Origin: Candidatus Scalindua sp.
GTDB lineage: Bacteria; Planctomycetota; Brocadiia; Brocadiales; Scalinduaceae
Assembly: GCA_021776915.1 (NCBI GenBank)
Contig: JAIQZU010000001.1
Coordinates: forward strand, 1-54,625
Direction: 5' to 3'
Length of the DNA stretch: 54,625 nucleotides
Of the stretch, positions 50,811-54,625 are shown in pieces. The notes beneath the pieces are model-generated. The model saw only the letters and a program-made list of their open reading frames with translations, was not told the DNA's origin and made no database searches. Position 1 is the first letter of the stretch. Every line of letters begins with the position of its first letter. A program made the translations under genes and the position numbers.

Positions 50811-51911
50811 TTGGGAATAATAAAGAACCTTTTATTGTTTGTTCCTTTAATTACCCTTGTATGTGGGTATTTTTACTATACTTCAGAAGTAAATAGATAC
50901 AAGCAGCAATTACCACCTGAGATAGATGGTAATTATAAATACTTTTACCATCAACAAAAAACCGAACATAAATATATTGTTAAAAATACTGCCAATGTAG
51001 ATTGCACAAACATATGGGCAATTGAGAACATATATCTCATTGTAGATGGAAAAGTATATGAAAGTAAAGATACTCCACATTTTAACTACTATATTTACAA
51101 TGGTTCAAGAGATAGAATATGGAATTTAAAGAAAGGAGAAGAAGTTGAAGTAAAGATTAATCCTTTACAAATAACTGTCTTTGACATACTAAAGGAAAAA
51201 TTCAAACCAATTATAATTACAAAGTGGAAGTTTATTTATTCAAAAGAAAATTCATCTAAAAAATACTTTTACGAAAAATATTTTATTTTCGATTTTTACG
51301 ATAGAACATTTAAAGAATTAGATTCTTACGTAGGTGGCAAATCATACATTAATAGAATTAATGACTATTTAAGCTTTGGCTCAAATAGGTATATTGACAT
51401 TTTTGTTCTAACTGGTGATTTTGAAATTAACCCTCCAATAGCTTTCTTGGTGATGAAAGATTTTTCTATATTACCACTTAATCCATGGACGAAATTAAAG
51501 ATAGAAGTTTTTAACAATTCTCTTTTATTTTATCCAGGCGGTTTGGAAATTCAACCATCAGACGATATAAGAAGTGGTTATTTGTTTTATGACTGGTATC
51601 ATGAAAATGGAAAGCTCTCGAAAGGAATCACGACAAAAAATATGCCAGAGCAATTTTATCTAAAATCGTGGCCAATGCAGCTATACTACTTATCAAAAGA
51701 AGACGAAGAAAAAGTAATTAAAAACCCTGAAATTCTTAAATCTTTTAGTTATATAGGGCTTAACATTTCAGTCGAATCTGGCGATGCTGCGAAAAAGAAA
51801 GAAAAGTCTAATCAACAAGAACCTCAAGATAAACAAAATAAAGCAAAAGAACATTATAAGTATATAATGGATAAAGCAGAAGAAAAATACCTAAGTGAAA
51901 AAAACAATTAA
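50811..51911 (+). CDS. Orphan membrane-anchored protein, very AT-rich
   Basis: This 366-residue protein has one N-terminal membrane helix (NLLLFVPLITLVCGYFYY) and a large exposed part rich in Tyr, Phe, Lys and Asn, ending in a charged helix with KKKEKSNQQEPQDKQNKAK. I recognise no domain; the phrase YDWYHENGKLSKG faintly recalls MORN-like antitoxin repeats but occurs once. The start is TTG 50811 with a weak AGAGAG upstream. Its AT content is clearly higher than that of the flanking housekeeping genes, and it lies beside the toxin-antitoxin island, which suggests horizontal gain. Confidence 0.7.
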   Translation: MGIIKNLLLFVPLITLVCGYFYYTSEVNRYKQQLPPEIDGNYKYFYHQQKTEHKYIVKNTANVDCTNIWAIENIYLIVDGKVYESKDTPHFNYYIYNGSRDRIWNLKKGEEVEVKINPLQITVFDILKEKFKPIIITKWKFIYSKENSSKKYFYEKYFIFDFYDRTFKELDSYVGGKSYINRINDYLSFGSNRYIDIFVLTGDFEINPPIAFLVMKDFSILPLNPWTKLKIEVFNNSLLFYPGGLEIQPSDDIRSGYLFYDWYHENGKLSKGITTKNMPEQFYLKSWPMQLYYLSKEDEEKVIKNPEILKSFSYIGLNISVESGDAAKKKEKSNQQEPQDKQNKAKEHYKYIMDKAEEKYLSEKNN

Positions 51912-52098
51912 AAGCAAGTCTTGTGCTGCATCTTTAACATTAGATATTTTCAAAACAAAAGATATAGTATTTATTGATTATTTTGGCAAAGTGAGAAGAA
52001 TAATTATGTGTACCCGCTAAAATACACGTCTGGAAGGTCTGTGGCAAAAAGGAAGATCATCTGCGCTGATCAGCGTCCCATTATTTTCATTAAAACTA

Positions 52099-53397
52099 AT
52101 GTTAAACAAAAAGCTATTATTTGTGGCTGTAATTATTGTAATGGGCCTGGGGTGCCGCTCGGTTACAACCATTGTTACAACCGACAGGTTAAGGAACTTT
52201 CCTGCCGAGATAAATGCGGGGGATATTGTCCATGTTGCAACCGGTGAGAAGATAACATTTTCACAGCTTGCAGATTCCCTTGACGGGGCGAGGATCGTTT
52301 ATGTGGGCGAGTCTCATTCAAACAGAGAGTCTCATGAATTAGAGCTTCAGGTACTCGAGGAATTTTATAAGAGAAACGGAGGGAATATAGCGGTCGGTAT
52401 GGAGATGTTTAAGAGGCCGCATCAGGATATTCTTGATAAATGGACAGGCGGTGAGATCAGTGAAAAGGAGTTACTGTTTTCAACAGACTGGGATGGAGAG
52501 TGGGGGTATGATTATAATCATTATAAGGGTATAATGGATTTTATACGTGACAATAAGATTCCGGTTGTTGCCCTGAACATTAAGAGGAAGTTACAGAAAA
52601 AGATAAGCAGAGACGGGATTGAAGGTTTGAGTGAGGAGGAAAGAGAGACCCTGCCGGAAATAGATACTACCGACGTCTATCATAGGAAATACCTGGAAGG
52701 GATAATGAAGGGACACGGCCACGGTGATATGGATATGGGTGAAGCCTTCGAAAGGTTCTATCTGATTCAATGCGTCTGGGAGGACGTTATGGCCGACAGT
52801 ATATCAAAGTACCTCTCTTCTCCGGAGGGGAAAGACAGGAAGCTGCTGGTGTTCATAGGAGGAGGGCATGTCATCTATCATTTTGGTGTACCCAAAAGGG
52901 TGTACCGGAGCAACCATCTTCCGTACCTTACTATAGAAACATACGAGCTGAGGGATCTAAAGCCAGAAGGTGATCATCCGCTCTTTGCAAGTGATATACC
53001 ACTCCAGCCTGCGGATTATGTGAAGGTCGTTGAGCTGGACAAGAGTAAAGAACCAAAGGTGATGCTGGGTGTTGTTATCAGAAGTCTGGATGAAGAAAAA
53101 GAAGAGGAAAAAGAAGAGGAAGAGGAAGAAGAACAGGGCGGTAAAGAGGAAGGTCAGAAGTACAAGGTTGCTATTGAAAGTGTTCGGGAAGATAGCGCTG
53201 CAGATAAGGCAGGACTGAAGGCCGGAGATATTATCCTGTCAATGGATGATGAGAGTGTCGGTAAGGTATTTGATGTAATATACCATGTGCGCCAGAAGAA
53301 GGCGGGGGATACCTGCCGGATAGAGATATTGCGCGGGGAGGAGAAGATGCCGGTAGAGGTGACATTCTTCAAGACAAAAGGACATGGGAAGAAGTAA
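52099..53397 (+). CDS. ChaN-like lipoprotein with C-terminal PDZ domain
   Basis: This 432-residue lipoprotein (lipobox VMGLGC near residue 19) has a ChaN/heme-binding domain over about residues 45-300: IVYVGESHSNRESHELELQVL, VGMEMFKRPHQDIL, and FIGGGHVIYHFGVPKR with the conserved His. A linker of almost only Glu and Lys follows (about 335-352), then a PDZ domain (ESVREDSAADKAGLKAGDIILSMDD). ChaN proteins bind heme and are linked with iron uptake; PDZ domains bind exposed C-termini. The upstream ribosome site is poor. Confidence 0.87.
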   Translation: MLNKKLLFVAVIIVMGLGCRSVTTIVTTDRLRNFPAEINAGDIVHVATGEKITFSQLADSLDGARIVYVGESHSNRESHELELQVLEEFYKRNGGNIAVGMEMFKRPHQDILDKWTGGEISEKELLFSTDWDGEWGYDYNHYKGIMDFIRDNKIPVVALNIKRKLQKKISRDGIEGLSEEERETLPEIDTTDVYHRKYLEGIMKGHGHGDMDMGEAFERFYLIQCVWEDVMADSISKYLSSPEGKDRKLLVFIGGGHVIYHFGVPKRVYRSNHLPYLTIETYELRDLKPEGDHPLFASDIPLQPADYVKVVELDKSKEPKVMLGVVIRSLDEEKEEEKEEEEEEEQGGKEEGQKYKVAIESVREDSAADKAGLKAGDIILSMDDESVGKVFDVIYHVRQKKAGDTCRIEILRGEEKMPVEVTFFKTKGHGKK

Positions 53398-53516
53398 AAA
53401 TAAAAAAAATCCGAATATCTAATAGCGAAATGCGAAATAAATTCTAATGCTGAAAACCACTTAAACAAATGACCAAAACAAACATTAATTTTAGAAAATT
53501 GAAGGACTTTGAAACC

Positions 53517-54134
53517 ATGGTTGGGAATAATATTTCTAGGTTATTTTTCATGGTGTTTATAATGATAGTTTTATGGAGTCCGGGCTGCGATAATTCAGTC
53601 GAAGTTGCGCTGAATGAAAACCAATCCAGGCCACAAGCTAGATTACGTTCATCATATAAGAGATTGTCTGTTAAACAGGTACAATCAATACCTTATATCT
53701 CAATACGAGAAAAAAAGGATTGGGGCTTCTGGGGACACAGTACAATAAAGCACGACTATGAGGAAAAGGCAATCAATGGAGACAATGTGGTAATAGACCA
53801 TGCTACCGGCCTGATGTGGCATCAGTCCGGCGCTAAAGATTATATTAAACGACCTTATGCAATGGAATGGGTGAGGAACCTGAACCAGCAAGAATATGCA
53901 GGTTATCGCGACTGGCGATTCCCTACTGTGGAAGAAGCAGCGTCATTGCTGGAATCAGATAAAGAAAATGGCAGATACATTGATCCTGTCTTTGATGCAA
54001 AACAGGAATGGATATGGACTGGTGATAGCCATGATTCGGATAATGCATGGAGTGCGGACTTTGTCGGCGGCGGCGTACTTACGTGCAACGTTGATGACGG
54101 CAGCTATGTCCGCCCGGTACGCTCAGGCAAATGA
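53517..54134 (+). CDS. DUF1566 (Lcl C-terminal-type) lipoprotein
   Basis: I start this protein at ATG 53517 (205 residues), which gives a signal peptide with a Cys (IMIVLWSPGC) and has GAAGGAC upstream; the longer frame from 53469 runs through a dispersed-repeat-like sequence. The C-terminal part matches DUF1566: VVIDHATGLMWHQSG, AMEWVRNLNQQEYAGYRDWRFPTVEEAASLL, WIWTGDSH, and YVRPVRSGK. DUF1566 proteins are exported and of unknown function. It is followed by a peroxidase gene 56 nt later, possibly the same transcript. Confidence 0.85.
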   Translation: MVGNNISRLFFMVFIMIVLWSPGCDNSVEVALNENQSRPQARLRSSYKRLSVKQVQSIPYISIREKKDWGFWGHSTIKHDYEEKAINGDNVVIDHATGLMWHQSGAKDYIKRPYAMEWVRNLNQQEYAGYRDWRFPTVEEAASLLESDKENGRYIDPVFDAKQEWIWTGDSHDSDNAWSADFVGGGVLTCNVDDGSYVRPVRSGK

Positions 54135-54190
54135 TACTTATCAGGAAAAAGAGAATATCAAATATGTCATTATTAAGAAAAGAAGAACGA

Positions 54191-54625
54191 ATGAATATAG
54201 TTAAATTTACTGCGATTGGCTGTTTGACAGCTTTTTTCGTTATGAATGTTACAATCCCGACATTTACTACTGCAGGGGGATTGATTGATATGGGTTATGG
54301 CAGCAGAGGTAAAAGTATGTTGAGCGGGTCTACATCAGCCAGTTCAGCTGAACCTATCCAGCCTATTCCAATTGCCTTTGACTATGACAGGGCAAAGGTA
54401 GAATTGGGAAAGAAATTATTTTTTGAACCCAGATTATCAAAATCCGGCTGGATAACCTGTAACTCCTGCCATAACCTTTCAACGGGCGGCGCTGATAATC
54501 TGCCTACCTCTATCGGACATAAATGGTTTTTAGGCCCGATAAACTCACCTACCGTCCTGAATTCAAAGTTCAATCTCGCACAATTCTGGGATGGCCGCGC
54601 AAAGGACTTGAAAGAACAGGCTGGC
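54191..54625 (+). CDS. Di-heme cytochrome c peroxidase (MauG/CcpA type), 3' truncated by window edge
   Basis: The frame is open from ATG 54191 to the last base (145 codons). A signal peptide (FTAIGCLTAFFVMNVTIPTFTTA) precedes YDRAKVELGKKLFFEPRLSKSG, the first heme site CNSCHNLSTGG and NSPTVLNSKFNLAQFWDGRA, all typical of di-heme cytochrome c peroxidases. The second heme site should lie beyond the window. These enzymes reduce hydrogen peroxide, or modify proteins as MauG does. An in-frame ATG at 54164 is an alternative start. Confidence 0.92.
   Translation, partial: MNIVKFTAIGCLTAFFVMNVTIPTFTTAGGLIDMGYGSRGKSMLSGSTSASSAEPIQPIPIAFDYDRAKVELGKKLFFEPRLSKSGWITCNSCHNLSTGGADNLPTSIGHKWFLGPINSPTVLNSKFNLAQFWDGRAKDLKEQAG

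Noticed and set aside
52008-52247. 79-codon frame overlapping the start of the ChaN-PDZ gene
   Set aside because: It is in another frame of a clear lipoprotein signal peptide; its Cys-rich look is an artefact.

Overview
This 54.6 kb window is a gene-dense bacterial chromosome segment of roughly 40% GC by eye. My best guess is an anaerobic planctomycete of the anammox type (Brocadiales, Scalindua-like). The reasons are the siroheme-to-heme genes ahbA/ahbB beside an AsrC-like siroheme/Fe-S protein, formate-tetrahydrofolate ligase, a lipoprotein class II cytochrome c, a MauG/CcpA-type peroxidase, NikR control, and many short intergenic inverted repeats. This is inference from gene content; no rRNA or taxon-specific marker is in the window. 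I saw no tRNA, rRNA, CRISPR array or intact transposase.

Layout. 1-9.9 kb: mfd (5' end cut off by the window edge) and an exported SurA/PpiC-type foldase on the plus strand, facing a minus-strand block: argC, gltX, thpR, an H-protein-like gene without its lipoyl lysine, a CPBP membrane protease and tyrS. 10.3-16 kb: an ExeA-like ATPase with a degenerate HD-GYP protein, fhs with a strong terminator, a lipoprotein cytochrome c and a sugar-nucleotide epimerase. 16-22 kb: rplM-rpsI, a catalytic/non-catalytic M16 peptidase pair, a DUF1640-like coiled-coil protein and a stand-alone CoaB domain. 21.5-24.2 kb: the heme locus (PCP_red + AsrC-like protein, ahbA, ahbB), whose two ahb genes are separated by a nest of inverted repeats. 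24.2-33.3 kb: yajQ, nikR with an exact NikR box and a His-rich metal transporter, membrane proteins, a Sel1-repeat protein, a ferredoxin, asd, a divergent RNase HII-like protein and a FlgT_C-like protein behind a consensus promoter. 33.3-37.1 kb: a YgiT-type zinc-finger pair overlapping the front of hisD-hisC-hisB. 37.1-47.4 kb: an eight-bladed PQQ-type propeller, an orphan lactate/malate-dehydrogenase-fold enzyme, a Tat-exported intradiol dioxygenase-like protein, an exported MsrA-MsrB fusion, an SDR protein, and a MacAB-like exporter (adaptor, ATPase, two permeases). 47.4-50.6 kb: an accessory island with three toxin-antitoxin pairs (higBA, mazEF, DUF433/DUF5615), MITE-like repeats and repeated leader sequences. 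50.8-54.6 kb: an AT-rich orphan membrane protein, a ChaN-PDZ lipoprotein, a DUF1566 lipoprotein and the start of a di-heme cytochrome c peroxidase.

The most promising biology is (1) the fusion of a PCP_red domain to an AsrC-like siroheme/[4Fe-4S] module in an operon with siroheme decarboxylase, (2) an H-protein-like fold with Asn in place of the lipoyl lysine and a histone-like Lys-rich tail, and (3) the toxin-antitoxin island, in which a 1.8 kb block carrying mazEF and DUF433/DUF5615 is bounded by 29-bp direct repeats. Several promoters combine a consensus-like -35 and -10 with a 16-nt spacer.
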